From positions 62,001-126,000 of the forward strand of contig JACRJO010000016.1 in assembly GCA_016219985.1 (NCBI GenBank): a DNA stretch of 64,000 nt. The letters are read 5' to 3'. The stretch is from Sphingobacteriales bacterium (GTDB lineage Bacteria; Bacteroidota; Bacteroidia; Chitinophagales; Chitinophagaceae). Below the pieces are notes generated by a model. The model saw nothing but the letters and a program-made list of their open reading frames with translations, was not told the origin of the DNA and did not search any database. Made by a program: the position numbers and the translations under genes. Within the stretch, counting starts at the first letter, position 1. Each line of letters opens with the position of its first letter. Below are positions 41,801 through 50,646 of this stretch, piece after piece.

Positions 41801-42310
41801 CATTCCGCTCAGTTGCAGGTTAAGGGAGGAGTTCACCACGGCATCCTGCCGGTTGCCAAAACCGATCTGCCGGCCCAGGCTTCCTTCCGCTTTTAGCGAC
41901 CCGAAATCAAATACACCCCGCTGCTCATTGCTCAATCCCTGGTTGAATTCAAAGGGCTTCACATAAAAATTATTCATCACGCTGTCATAATTCAGCCGCT
42001 GCGCCACTGCATTCAGTTTATAGGGAAATACACGATAGGTAACGGTGATCGTTTCCAGGTCCGGTTTGGTAATCCAGTATAAAACCGCATTTACAGGATC
42101 CAGCCGGTAAGCGGCCGATGGTACAAAAGAAATGGAAAAGCTATTGGGCACGATACTGACAGTATCGAGAAGTATACTGTCAGCCGATACTTTATATGTT
42201 TTTACCCGGAGTGTGGAACCTGGGATAGCAGGGGCGGGCACCTGTGTATAGCCAAGGAAGGAAGACAATACAAATAATAAAAAAAGATATGATTTTCCAA
42301 ATTGCTTCAA
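38834..42310 (-). CDS. Very large exported outer-membrane beta-barrel protein, unknown function
   Basis: A 1158-residue protein with a signal peptide (MKQFGKSYLFLLFVLSSFLG). The N-terminal quarter is beta-sandwich-like. A stretch around ERVFYDGQLLQRGEDQDYVI and then AEITFTPKRMITKDSRVQVE resembles the repeats of large Bacteroidota surface proteins such as SprA. The rest is a long run of amphipathic strands ending in VSRTVHLGKAGVTALF, as in an outer-membrane barrel. At half the length of SprA it is not SprA itself. No T9SS sorting domain at the C-terminus, consistent with insertion into the membrane rather than secretion. Single-gene unit. Confidence 0.65.
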   Translation of the reverse strand: MKQFGKSYLFLLFVLSSFLGYTQVPAPAIPGSTLRVKTYKVSADSILLDTVSIVPNSFSISFVPSAAYRLDPVNAVLYWITKPDLETITVTYRVFPYKLNAVAQRLNYDSVMNNFYVKPFEFNQGLSNEQRGVFDFGSLKAEGSLGRQIGFGNRQDAVVNSSLNLQLSGMLGDSIEIQAAITDNNIPIQPDGNTQQLNEFDQVYLQFKKKGWQLNLGDIDIRQNQAYFLNFYKRLQGISFQNNSRVSRSVQSSTLVSGSVAKGKFSRQLLEPLEGNQGPYRLRGPNNELFFVVLANTERVFYDGQLLQRGEDQDYVINYNTAEITFTPKRMITKDSRVQVEFEYAERNYLNTNLYLSQEFEIKRKWKIRLGIFNNADARNSQINQVLDNRQKQFLSDLGDSVQRAFYPTAVTDTFAADKILYEKIYAGADSFYRYSTDPQLAKYSLSFIDVKAGNGDYVPDFNGANGKVYKYLAPVAGVRQGQYEPVQILVAPKRQQILNLGVDYAPGKNTLVKAELATSNNDVNTFSTKHNGDDRGWASKIRLNNTRLLNSEKKLELLTNLDYEYVQRKFSPLERLRNVEFTRDWGLQLLAAPVPVDENIIKAGVGLRSKNDQSVNYQVIRYARSDDYRGLQHQVSQTAGWKGWRFNNQFVATGFDYQQNKGHFIRPTLDLSKQLKKWNNWRAGLNYSLERSATTYKITDTLTPASFFFDVYTAYLKSDETQKNRYALTFFTRTDKYASGKEFVRGDRSLNLNLQTMLEGNAKRQFYLNATFRKLKVLNSGLSRQKEDETILGRAEYVMNEWKGLLTGNVLYEVGAGQEQRRDFAYLEVPGGTGQYAWNDYNADGIQQLNEFELAAFPDQAKFIRVFTPTNDFIKANYITFNYRIDISPRSVLNGPRLKGFKKMLARLNLLSSFQTTRKSVSNGGFEFNPFKYGVSDTVLITMNTTLLNTLSFNRFSPKWGIDLSNYRSTGKSLLTYGYESRKISDWSVKGRWNMNRQISVTLSSKKGMNALYTPQFANRNFQLDVFNIEPSLVFIRGTRFRLVSAYKFDRKKNLPAYGDEQSVSHSINLETRYNILQRSSVTGKFTFNTIRFNSTANTTVSYIMLDGLLPGKNFLWSLGFNKRLINNLELNFQYDGRKSGVSRTVHLGKAGVTALF

Positions 42311-42384
42311 AAGCAGCAGTTTAACACAAAGCGTAAAAAGGGTTGATTTTATTGTACAAATGATGCTCTTCCTATAAATCTACT

Positions 42385-42392
42385 TATTTTTG
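42385..42392 (+). promoter_or_regulatory. Bacteroidota-type -7 promoter element of the PKD protein gene
   Basis: TATTTTTG matches TAnnTTTG and lies 18 bases before the ATG at 42411, giving a short leader. Confidence 0.5.
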
Positions 42393-42410
42393 ATTATCAA
42401 TCAGATAAGT

Positions 42411-44579
42411 ATGGCCTTCTTTCCCGGGAAACCGTATATTTTACGTCTTCTGACCTTACTGGTCCTGGGCAGCCCTTTCTTATCCTTCGCACAGCAAGAT
42501 AGTTATTGGTACTTTGGGAAAAAAGCGGCTCTCGACTTTAATGTAAGCGGGAGCCTGCCCGTGCCCCGGGTAGTTAATAACAGTTCGATGGAAACAAACG
42601 AAGCTTCGGCAGCCGTATCAGATAATTCCGGGAGCCTGCTCTTTTATACCAACGGGGTGCAGGTATTTAACAGGAATCACGGAATTATGCCAAACGGGGA
42701 TGGCCTTAACGGGGATATTTCTTCCTGCCAGATTGCGGTAGTGCCCCAGCCGGGCAGCGATTCCCTTTTCTACATTTTTACCACGGATGCATTTGAAAAT
42801 GATTTCATGAAAGGGTATTATTATTCAGTGGTGGATATGTCCGGTGATGGCGGCCTGGGAGATGTGGTGATCAAAAACAGCCCCCTCTGGTCTTCCTGCT
42901 CGGAACGGATTGCGGCTGTCCGGCATGCCAATGGCACGGATGTATGGGTCATCACCAATGACCAGAATTCAAATATCTTCCGGGCCTGGTTGGTCACCTG
43001 CCTCGGGCTCCAGCCGGGTTTCAGTGTAGTCTCCACCGTGGGTGAACCGATGGACCAGAACCCGCTGATGAATGTGGGGGTATTAAAAGCCAGTCCCGAC
43101 GGGAAATATCTTTGCCAGACCCATTTCCCGTTTACGGATGCGAATTCAAATGTGTCGAATTTTATCCAGCTTTTCGATTTTGACAATGCCTCCGGTGTGA
43201 TCCGGAATCCCCGGAAGATCAGCCCCCCGGCCACGCAGTATAACCACTGCGAATTCTCCCCCGATTCAAAACTCCTTTACCTGACAAGAAAAGGCAATAA
43301 ACAGCTGGATCAGCTGGATATCACCCTGCCATCGGTGGCGGATATCATTGCCTCAAGGGTCAGTTTTCCAACCGTCAACCCCTATTATGATATCCAGCTG
43401 GCAATGGATGAAAAGATCTATCTCTCCCAGGGTAATTCCCAGTTAGCGGTGATCAATTTTCCCAATATACGCGGCGCCGGATGCAGTTTTCAACGGAATG
43501 TGATCAATCTCAACCCGGGTTCAGCCTTTGTGGGCCTCCCCTCTCATATCAATGATATAGTGGCGGCCAATAACCAGGGCAATGGTTTTAATTTTACGAT
43601 ACTTGACAGCTGCGCCGGGAGGGTTCAGTTCAGCTCCAACCCCAGCCTGCCCGGCACCCTGACCTGGCACTGGGATTTTGGCGATAACAGCAGCTCCAAT
43701 CTGCAAAACCCCCTGCATGTTTTTCCGGATCCATCTTCGCTGTATAATGTAAAACTGACCATTACTTCCACCGCTTCCTGCGGCAAACTGGTGCGCTCCC
43801 GGATCATCCGCCCTTCCGGGATGATAAAACCGAAGGCGGGTTTCACTCATGTATTTGTTTGCGATTCCGGTTATGTCCGTTTTACCAATACCAGTACCGA
43901 TACCACGCAGCCCGGTATCCGCTTCCTGTGGGATTTCGGGGATAATAACAGCTCCGGCCAGGTCAATCCGAGGCATGCCTATGCGCAGGATGGAGACTAC
44001 CCGGTGAAACTGAAAATCATTACCGGCAGCCCCTGTACTGATGATTCGGTCAGCTACCTCGTCAGTTTTTCCCAATTCAGTATTGATGTCACACCCGATC
44101 AGACCATCCATTTCGGTGAAACAACCGGGCTCAACACGGATCTGGCAGCAGACAGTTATGATTGGTCACCCGGAAAATGGCTCAGTGACAGTACTATCCG
44201 CAACCCGGTGGCCGCTCCTTTTGAAGATATTACCTATACATTGATCGCCACCCGTGGAGGTTGCACAGACACAGACACGGTCCGGATCACCGTAATCCAG
44301 AACGATTATATTTATATGCCCACCGGCTTTACGCCCAACAGTGACGGGAAGAATGACCAGATCAGCCCCCTGATCAACGGAAGAATCACCTTGAAAGAAT
44401 TCAGCATTTTTAACCGGAACGGGGAAAGAGTATTTACCAGCACCCGGCCCGGTGAAGGCTGGGACGGGCGGACCAGGGGTGCCGTTCAAAACGCGGGGGT
44501 ATATGTCTGGGTCCTGAAGGCCATTGATGTTAACGGTACCCTCATCAGCCGGAAAGGAACCCTTACCCTGATCCGCTGA
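42411..44579 (+). CDS. PKD-domain protein with gliding-motility-type (CHU_C) C-terminal sorting domain
   Basis: About 722 residues from MAFFPGKPYILRLLTLLVLG, a signal peptide ending at FAQQ. A beta-propeller-like region (about 25-390; QDSYWYFGKKAALDFN, YLCQTHFPF, LLYLTRKGNKQLDQLD) is followed by two PKD domains (LTWHWDFGDNSSSNLQNPLH and IRFLWDFGDNNSSGQVNPRH). The C-terminal type B sorting domain reads YMPTGFTPNSDGKNDQISPL then FSIFNRNGERVF...GWDGRTRG. The protein is therefore exported by the type IX system and attached to the surface. Adhesion or matrix binding is likely; the ligand is unknown. Confidence 0.88.
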   Translation: MAFFPGKPYILRLLTLLVLGSPFLSFAQQDSYWYFGKKAALDFNVSGSLPVPRVVNNSSMETNEASAAVSDNSGSLLFYTNGVQVFNRNHGIMPNGDGLNGDISSCQIAVVPQPGSDSLFYIFTTDAFENDFMKGYYYSVVDMSGDGGLGDVVIKNSPLWSSCSERIAAVRHANGTDVWVITNDQNSNIFRAWLVTCLGLQPGFSVVSTVGEPMDQNPLMNVGVLKASPDGKYLCQTHFPFTDANSNVSNFIQLFDFDNASGVIRNPRKISPPATQYNHCEFSPDSKLLYLTRKGNKQLDQLDITLPSVADIIASRVSFPTVNPYYDIQLAMDEKIYLSQGNSQLAVINFPNIRGAGCSFQRNVINLNPGSAFVGLPSHINDIVAANNQGNGFNFTILDSCAGRVQFSSNPSLPGTLTWHWDFGDNSSSNLQNPLHVFPDPSSLYNVKLTITSTASCGKLVRSRIIRPSGMIKPKAGFTHVFVCDSGYVRFTNTSTDTTQPGIRFLWDFGDNNSSGQVNPRHAYAQDGDYPVKLKIITGSPCTDDSVSYLVSFSQFSIDVTPDQTIHFGETTGLNTDLAADSYDWSPGKWLSDSTIRNPVAAPFEDITYTLIATRGGCTDTDTVRITVIQNDYIYMPTGFTPNSDGKNDQISPLINGRITLKEFSIFNRNGERVFTSTRPGEGWDGRTRGAVQNAGVYVWVLKAIDVNGTLISRKGTLTLIR

Positions 44580-44599
44580 CCGCTAAACAATTTCCCGGG

Positions 44600-45160
44600 A
44601 TGAAAAAAAACAGGTTCCTGCTTTTCGTTTTCTGCCTCCTGCAGCAATTTCTTTATGCACAGCAGCCTGTTGTTCAAAAATTAATAATTCCCGTAAAAAA
44701 GAACCGGCTCTCCGCGGGACCTTCCTTCCCGCTGGGGCTTTTCGCTTCCACCCATTCCCCGGGCATAACGATTAGCTATATTCGTATAATGGGCAGGCCG
44801 GCAAATGAACCTGCCACCAGGAGGCGGGAAACCGGGTTTGCCTTCAGCAGCAGCCTCTATCATTTCTTTGGCAGAAGTGAGAGAGCGGGCAGCAGTGATT
44901 TCAGGTATCCCGGCTATTCTGTGCTGGATCTGCAGGGAGGCCTGACCTGGGCACCACTGAGCCGGGGATTTTTTTGCCTGTCCCTGGGTCCGGGATTGGA
45001 CTGTTATGGCGGTCATTACCGGTTCATCATTGCAGGGGGTCTTCAGGGAAGTTATCCGCTCAGTCCAAAAATCAGTATCCGTCCCGGTCTCTCTTTTATA
45101 AAGGAACCCGGGACGGATGCATTATGGATCGCCACAATCAAAGCGGGTATGGCTTTCTGA
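44600..45160 (+). CDS. Small exported protein following the PKD protein
   Basis: A 186-residue protein with a signal peptide (MKKNRFLLFVFCLLQQFLYA). The body is short beta strands with glycines (GITISYIRIMGRP, LSLGPGLDCYGGHYRFIIAG) ending in WIATIKAGMAF, suggesting a small outer-membrane barrel. It starts 20 bases after the PKD gene and is probably co-transcribed; in Bacteroidota T9SS cargoes are often followed by a barrel partner. No T9SS PorP/SprF call is justified by sequence. Confidence 0.55.
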   Translation: MKKNRFLLFVFCLLQQFLYAQQPVVQKLIIPVKKNRLSAGPSFPLGLFASTHSPGITISYIRIMGRPANEPATRRRETGFAFSSSLYHFFGRSERAGSSDFRYPGYSVLDLQGGLTWAPLSRGFFCLSLGPGLDCYGGHYRFIIAGGLQGSYPLSPKISIRPGLSFIKEPGTDALWIATIKAGMAF

Positions 45161-45170
45161 ATTGCATTAT

Positions 45171-47327
45171 TTATTCTGTAATTCCTTCCAGGGCGGTAAA
45201 AAATGCATATTGCAGCGCCACATCCTTTAAATAGTCAAAACGACCGGATGCCCCGCCATGCCCCGCTTCCATATTCGTCTTAAACAGCAGCAGGTTTTTA
45301 TCCGTCTTCATCACCCTTAAGCGGGCCACCCATTTGGCCGGTTCGAAATACTGCACCTGGCTGTCGTGCAGCCCGGTCGTCACCAGCAGGTTCGGGTAAT
45401 TCTTTTTCTCCACATTGTCATAGGGAGAATAGGACTTCATATAAAAATACGCTTCCTTATTGCCGGGGTTGCCCCACTCATCGTATTCATTCGTGGTTAA
45501 GGGAATGGAGGGGTCCGACATGGTGGTAACCACATCCACAAAGGGTACCTGGGCCACTACGCCATTCCAGAGACCGGGTGCCATATTCACGACAGCCCCC
45601 ATCAGTAATCCGCCGGCACTGCCGCCCATGGCATAGAGATGACCCTGCGATGTGTATTTCTCCTTCACCAGGAATTCGCCGCAGTCAATAAAATCTGTAA
45701 ACGTATTTTTCTTTTTAAACAACTTGCCATCTTCATACCATTGCCGGCCCATTTCCTGCCCGCCACGGATATGGGCAATGGCGTAAACAAAGCCCCGGTT
45801 CAGCAAGCTCAGCCGGTTGCTGTTAAAACTGGCATCCATACTGGCCCCGTACGAGCCGTATCCATAGAGTAACAAGGGGGCTGAGCCGTCTTTTTTAGTA
45901 CCTTTCTTATATACAATGGAAACCGGCACTTTCGCACCATCACGGGCAGTGGCAAATACCCTCTCTGTCAGGTAATCGTCTTTATTGAATCCCCCAAGAA
46001 CCGGCTGTTCTTTCATCAGCTTTCTGCTCTTTGTATTCAGATCATAATCATATACCGAATTGGGCGTGGTGAGGGAGGTGTAATTATACCGGAACGTGGT
46101 ACTGTTAAACTCCGGGTTGGCGCCCACATAAGCCGCGTAAGCCGGCTCCCCGAAGTCAAGGTAATGCTCTTTCCCGGATACCACATCACGGATACGCATC
46201 TGCAGCAGTCCCTCTTTTCTTTCGGTAATCACCCAATGATCTTTGAACACTTCAATATCTTCCAGGAGCACATCCGGGCGATGGGCAATCACTTCTTTCC
46301 AGTTTTCTTTCCCGGTCTTATCCACCGGGGTTTCCATCAGCCTGAAATTCTTGGCCTCCAGGTTGGTGCGGACCAGGAATTTGCTTCCCCAATGTTCAAA
46401 ACTGTACAACATATCCTTTACCCGGGGTTGAAAAACCCGGAACTTACCATCGGGGTTGCCGGCTTCCAGGATCCGGTATTCGCTGGACAGGGTGGCGCTT
46501 GAGTAGATCACGATATACGCCTTTGATTTGGTAGCATAGACCCCTATGTAATTCGAAGGATCCTTTTCTTCATATACAACCGGGTCCGTCGAAGCCTCCG
46601 TTCCCAGTTTATGTTTACGGATCTTCTCCGAAAGCAGTGTTACCGGGTTATTGGATGTATAAAACAGGGTTTTATTATCGGCTGCCCAAACCGGGTTGCC
46701 GGCCGTGCCCGGGATCTCATCTTTCAGGACTTCCCCGGTTTCCAGGTTCTTCACATAGAGCGTGTACTGGCGGCGGGATAGTTTATCAATCCCGTAGGCA
46801 ATCAGTTTATTATCCGGGCTTACATTGAAACCGGATACCGAAAAATAGCCCGAACCCTCCGCTAACTGGTCCACATCAAGCAGTATTTCTTCCGGGGCTT
46901 CCAGGTTTCCTTTCTTCCGGCAATATTTGTAGTACTGCTTTCCTTCCTCGGTACGTGTGTAATAATAATACCCGTTATTCAATACCGGCACCGATTCATC
47001 TTTCTCCCTGATCCGTCCTTTCATTTCGGCGAAAAGGGCCTGCTGGAAGGCTTTGGTTCCCGACATCATTGTATCGAGATAGGCATTTTCCGCTTTCAGG
47101 TAATCTACCACCCGGGTGCTGTCGGGCCCCTTTTTGAAATAATCATTCATCCAGTAATACTCGTCCATGCGGTTATCCCCATGGGCGGTCAATACCGTAT
47201 CTTTTTTATCTGCCACCGGGGCCTTCACCCCTGCGGGCCATTGAACGGGTTCTTTTTTCACTTGGTTATTTTTACAGGAAACAGCCAGTACAGAAAAGCC
47301 GGCTGCCATTAAAAATGCGTATTTCAT
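45171..47327 (-). CDS. S9 prolyl-oligopeptidase-family peptidase, lipoprotein
   Basis: A 718-residue protein with a lipoprotein signal (MKYAFLMAAGFSVLAVSC, Cys18). It has an N-terminal beta-propeller (about 80-440) and an alpha/beta-hydrolase domain: nucleophile Ser in GGSAGGLLMG (about 550), Asp after VTTGLHDSQV, and His in EAGHGGASGRF (about 687). Overall it resembles oligopeptidase B/PtrB, which cuts short peptides, often after basic residues; specificity is not proven. Lipid anchoring places it in the periplasm or on the outer membrane. Single-gene unit, convergent with the small exported gene. Confidence 0.9.
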   Translation of the reverse strand: MKYAFLMAAGFSVLAVSCKNNQVKKEPVQWPAGVKAPVADKKDTVLTAHGDNRMDEYYWMNDYFKKGPDSTRVVDYLKAENAYLDTMMSGTKAFQQALFAEMKGRIREKDESVPVLNNGYYYYTRTEEGKQYYKYCRKKGNLEAPEEILLDVDQLAEGSGYFSVSGFNVSPDNKLIAYGIDKLSRRQYTLYVKNLETGEVLKDEIPGTAGNPVWAADNKTLFYTSNNPVTLLSEKIRKHKLGTEASTDPVVYEEKDPSNYIGVYATKSKAYIVIYSSATLSSEYRILEAGNPDGKFRVFQPRVKDMLYSFEHWGSKFLVRTNLEAKNFRLMETPVDKTGKENWKEVIAHRPDVLLEDIEVFKDHWVITERKEGLLQMRIRDVVSGKEHYLDFGEPAYAAYVGANPEFNSTTFRYNYTSLTTPNSVYDYDLNTKSRKLMKEQPVLGGFNKDDYLTERVFATARDGAKVPVSIVYKKGTKKDGSAPLLLYGYGSYGASMDASFNSNRLSLLNRGFVYAIAHIRGGQEMGRQWYEDGKLFKKKNTFTDFIDCGEFLVKEKYTSQGHLYAMGGSAGGLLMGAVVNMAPGLWNGVVAQVPFVDVVTTMSDPSIPLTTNEYDEWGNPGNKEAYFYMKSYSPYDNVEKKNYPNLLVTTGLHDSQVQYFEPAKWVARLRVMKTDKNLLLFKTNMEAGHGGASGRFDYLKDVALQYAFFTALEGITE

Positions 47328-47371
47328 ACAGCGGTTTAAGATACTGAATGTACGAATACCGCCTGAAACGG

Positions 47372-47400
47372 AAAAAGCCCTTTGGACAAAGGGCTTTATA
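47372..47400 (-). terminator. Terminator of the succinate dehydrogenase operon
   Basis: AAAGCCCTTTG (47374-47384) pairs with CAAAGGGCTTT (47387-47397), with A residues on the 5' side of the plus strand serving as the T run for minus-strand transcription. It lies just after the sdhB stop. Confidence 0.7.
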
Positions 47401-47416
47401 GTTATTTGAACTGTTT

Positions 47417-48178
47417 TTACTCTGTTACCAGTCCGGCCATGATATATTCCCGGTTGAGGCGGGCTATATTCTCAATGGAAATTCCTTTGGGACAAACCGC
47501 TTCGCAGGCGCCGGTATTCGTACAGGCTCCAAAGCCTTCCTTATCCATCTGGGCCACCATATTCAGGGCCCGGCTTCTGCGTTCCGGGTGCCCCTGCGGC
47601 AATAAGCCCAGGTGGGTCACTTTGGCAGAGAGGAAGAGCATTGCGGAAGAGTTCTTGCAGGCGGCCACACAGGCACCGCAGCCGATACAGGCGGCGGCGG
47701 CAAAAGCGGCATCCGCCATATCTTTCTGCACCGGGATGGCATTGGCATCCACCGGGCTTCCCGTGTTGACTGAGATATACCCCCCGGCCTGGATAATACG
47801 GTCAAAAGAGGAACGATCCACCATCAGGTCTTTGATCACCGGGAAGGCATTGGCCCTCCAGGGTTCGATCACGATCGTGTCCCCGTCCTTATAGGCCCGC
47901 ATGTGCAATTGGCAAACCGTATTCTTTTCCCAGGGTCCGTGCGGACGGCCGTCGATATACATGGAACACATCCCGCAGATCCCTTCGCGGCAGTCATGAT
48001 CGAAAGCGATCGGATCTTTCCCTTCGCGGATGATCTCTTCGTTGAGCACATCGATCATCTCGAGAAAGGACATTTCAGATGAGATATTCTTTACCGGGTA
48101 GGTATCAAAACGCCCGGGCTCATTTCCGTTTTTCTGCCTCCAGACTTTCAATGTAAGATTCATAGTGTATTGCTCCAT
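47417..48178 (-). CDS. sdhB: Succinate dehydrogenase/fumarate reductase iron-sulfur subunit
   Basis: A 253-residue electron-transfer subunit. The N-terminal [2Fe-2S] ferredoxin domain has [11 protein letters not shown] and the later Cys in VCQLH. The C-terminal region holds [12 protein letters not shown] and [14 protein letters not shown] for the [4Fe-4S] and [3Fe-4S] clusters. It passes electrons between the flavoprotein and the quinone at the membrane. It belongs to the sdhC-sdhA-sdhB operon but is separated from sdhA by an inserted four-helix-bundle gene. Start may be MEQYTM or the next Met (48163). Confidence 0.95.
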   Translation of the reverse strand: MEQYTMNLTLKVWRQKNGNEPGRFDTYPVKNISSEMSFLEMIDVLNEEIIREGKDPIAFDHDCREGICGMCSMYIDGRPHGPWEKNTVCQLHMRAYKDGDTIVIEPWRANAFPVIKDLMVDRSSFDRIIQAGGYISVNTGSPVDANAIPVQKDMADAAFAAAACIGCGACVAACKNSSAMLFLSAKVTHLGLLPQGHPERRSRALNMVAQMDKEGFGACTNTGACEAVCPKGISIENIARLNREYIMAGLVTE

Positions 48179-48186
48179 AATACTTT

Positions 48187-48205
48187 AATTTGACAATTTA
48201 ACAAT
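48187..48205 (+). repeat. Left inverted repeat of the four-helix-bundle cassette
   Basis: AATTTGACAATTTAACAAT; the reverse complement of 48570-48588 matches it at 17 of 19 positions. The pair flanks the inserted gene. Confidence 0.55.
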
Positions 48206-48220
48206 CAGACAATTCGCCAA

Positions 48221-48571
48221 TTAGCGGATCTTACTTGTCGAAATTATTTTAGTTATTATTTTATCGATCTCCTGCAATTTCTCAATCAGTTCCTTACAAT
48301 CCGGATAATGCTTTGATTCATTACAGAGTATCAACCAGTATTTTGTCTCTTCCATTTCCTTTGCAGCAATCTTAAACTTATGAATAAAATCAGGCTTACT
48401 CTCTGCATTTTGCGCTTCATGTACATTCGCGCCAATGGAGGTTGCTGCTCTTAACAATTGCCTTGCAATTACATACTTCTTATCTCTTTCCAGCAATTCA
48501 GCATATTCTATTGACAGTAAAGAAAACTCAATCGTCTTTTTTAACATGATATTTTCTTTGGGATCCCCCAT
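48221..48571 (-). CDS. Four-helix-bundle protein (S23/rRNA-intervening-sequence type) inside the sdh operon
   Basis: About 116 residues from MGDPKENIMLKKTIEFSLLS; the upstream TTG frame start is unlikely. It has the S23-type four-helix layout: YVIARQLLRAATSIGANVHE and AQNAESKPDFIHKFKIAAKE then MEETKYWLILCNES. These proteins were first found in intervening sequences of 23S rRNA genes and are now known as common stand-alone genes of unknown role, often mobile. Here it lies between sdhA and sdhB with inverted repeats on both sides, in operon orientation, so it would be co-transcribed. A cassette insertion is the best explanation. Confidence 0.85.
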   Translation of the reverse strand: MGDPKENIMLKKTIEFSLLSIEYAELLERDKKYVIARQLLRAATSIGANVHEAQNAESKPDFIHKFKIAAKEMEETKYWLILCNESKHYPDCKELIEKLQEIDKIITKIISTSKIR

Positions 48572-48588
48572 TATCAAATTGTCAAATT
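48570..48588 (-). repeat. Right inverted repeat of the four-helix-bundle cassette
   Basis: ATTATCAAATTGTCAAATT; pairs with 48187-48205 in inverted orientation. It overlaps the start codon of the inserted gene, so start and cassette end may be functionally linked. Confidence 0.55.
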
Positions 48589-48602
48589 GCCGAATTGATC
48601 CA

Positions 48603-50579
48603 TTATTTATAACTTCTTTGCGTCGGCTTGGCTACTTCAAAAATCAATTCCTCTTTATGCAATTCCCAGTTGCTTTCGCCCTTGAATTCCCAGGCTGCCA
48701 CATAAGAAAAATTAGCGTCATCCCGTTTGGCTTCTCCTTCTTCGGTCTGGCTTTCCTCGCGGAAGTGACCGCCGCAACTCTCCTTGCGGTTCAGGGCATC
48801 GCGGCACATCAGTTCACCCAGTTCAAAAAAGTCAGCCACCCGTCCGGCCTTATCCAGCTCGGGGTTCATTTCATTGATCGCCCCGGGGATCTTCAGGTCA
48901 CTCCAGAATTCTTTTTTCAGTTGCTGAATCTCCGTGATGGCTTCTTTCAGCCCCTGTTCATTCCGGGCCATTCCGCATTTCTCCCACATGATCTTGCCCA
49001 GCCGCTTATGAAAACTTTCAACGGTTTGTGTTCCTTTAATATTCATCAATGTACTGATCCGGCCGGCAACAGCATTCTCTGCTTCCACAAAAGCCGGGTG
49101 ATCGGCAGGAATGGGTTTGGTGGCGATATCATCGGCCAGGTAATTCCCGATGGTATAGGGAATCACAAAATACCCGTCGGCCAGTCCCTGCATTAACGCA
49201 GAAGCCCCTAAGCGGTTAGCTCCATGGTCGCTGAAATTGGCTTCGCCCAGGCAATAGAGGCCTTTTACATTCGTCATCAGTTCATAATCCACCCACAGGC
49301 CACCCATGGTATAGTGAACAGCCGGGTAAATCCGCATCGGTACTTCATAAGGATTTTCGCCGGTGATCTTCTCGTACATATCAAACAGGTTGCCGTACTC
49401 TTCCTTCACCACTTCCTTTCCCAGGCGGATCAGGGTCTCTGTATCAGGGTTCTCAATACCATGTTTGTTGGCCTCTGCCCTGCCGTATTTATTGATGAGA
49501 TTATATTTGAAATCGAGGTAAACGGCCTGGCCCGTTGTACCCACGCCATAACCGGCATCGCATCTTTCTTTGGCGGCACGGGAGGCCACGTCACGCGGAA
49601 CCAGGTTCCCGAAAGCGGGGTACCTTCTTTCTAAGTAATAATCCCTTTCTTCTTCCGGGATATCGTTGGCTTTTCGTTTATCGCCTTTTTGTTTGGGGAC
49701 CCAGATCCGTCCGTCATTCCGCAGGGACTCAGACATCAGGGTCAGTTTGCTCTGGTGATCACCGCTTACCGGGATACAGGTGGGATGGATCTGCGTAAAG
49801 CAGGGATTACCGAAGAAAGCGCCTTTTTTATGGGCCTTCCAGGCAGCCGTTGCATTACTGCCCATGGCATTGGTGGAAAGATAGAATACATTCCCGTAAC
49901 CGCCGGTGCAAAGCAATACGGCATGTCCGAAATGTTTTTCCAGTTCCCCGGAGACCAGGTTGCGGCAAATGATCCCTCTTGCTTTTCCGTCAACGATCAC
50001 CAGTTCCAGCATTTCGTGGCGGGTGTACATTTTTACATTCCCGAGTGCCACCTGTCTTTCCAGGGCCTGGTAAGCGCCAATCAGCAATTGCTGGCCGGTC
50101 TGTCCCGCTGCATAAAAAGTTCTTTTTACCTGGGTACCGCCGAAAGAACGGTTATTCAGCATTCCGCCATAATCGCGGGCAAAGGGCACGCCCTGCGCCA
50201 CGCACTGGTCAATGATATTCACGCTCACTTCCGCCAGGCGGTGCACATTGGATTCGCGGGCGCGGTAATCACCCCCCTTTACGGTATCATAAAATAAACG
50301 GAAGACGGAGTCCCCGTCATTCTGGTAATTCTTGGCGGCATTGATTCCCCCCTGGGCCGCGATGGAATGCGCCCGGCGGGGTGAATCCTGAAAACAATAG
50401 GCTTTTACCTGGTAACCGAGCTCACCGAGGGAAGCGGCAGCGGAAGCGCCGGCCAGGCCCGTACCCACCACGATCACTTCAAGTTTACGCTTATTGGCCG
50501 GGTTCACCAGTTTTGCATGCCCTTTATACTCCGCCCATTTTTGTTCTAAAGACCCCGAAGGAATTTTTGAATCTAACAT
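48603..50579 (-). CDS. sdhA: Succinate dehydrogenase/fumarate reductase flavoprotein subunit
   Basis: A 658-residue catalytic subunit of the Bacteroidota type (longer than E. coli SdhA). The FAD Rossmann motif is [20 protein letters not shown]; the His for covalent FAD is in [17 protein letters not shown] catalytic region [20 protein letters not shown] follows, then [19 protein letters not shown]. It oxidises succinate in the TCA cycle or reduces fumarate. Operon order is sdhC, sdhA, (insert), sdhB. Confidence 0.96.
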   Translation of the reverse strand: MLDSKIPSGSLEQKWAEYKGHAKLVNPANKRKLEVIVVGTGLAGASAAASLGELGYQVKAYCFQDSPRRAHSIAAQGGINAAKNYQNDGDSVFRLFYDTVKGGDYRARESNVHRLAEVSVNIIDQCVAQGVPFARDYGGMLNNRSFGGTQVKRTFYAAGQTGQQLLIGAYQALERQVALGNVKMYTRHEMLELVIVDGKARGIICRNLVSGELEKHFGHAVLLCTGGYGNVFYLSTNAMGSNATAAWKAHKKGAFFGNPCFTQIHPTCIPVSGDHQSKLTLMSESLRNDGRIWVPKQKGDKRKANDIPEEERDYYLERRYPAFGNLVPRDVASRAAKERCDAGYGVGTTGQAVYLDFKYNLINKYGRAEANKHGIENPDTETLIRLGKEVVKEEYGNLFDMYEKITGENPYEVPMRIYPAVHYTMGGLWVDYELMTNVKGLYCLGEANFSDHGANRLGASALMQGLADGYFVIPYTIGNYLADDIATKPIPADHPAFVEAENAVAGRISTLMNIKGTQTVESFHKRLGKIMWEKCGMARNEQGLKEAITEIQQLKKEFWSDLKIPGAINEMNPELDKAGRVADFFELGELMCRDALNRKESCGGHFREESQTEEGEAKRDDANFSYVAAWEFKGESNWELHKEELIFEVAKPTQRSYK

Positions 50580-50646
50580 AACCAGTGATTACTTATTATG
50601 ATATGAAGAAATTTCGTCAAAACTTAATACCTATAACTTACTACTT

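Noticed and set aside
48435..49196. Plus-strand frame of 253 codons over the four-helix-bundle and sdhA genes
   Set aside because: It is antisense to two clearly recognisable genes; codon pattern mirrors sdhA.
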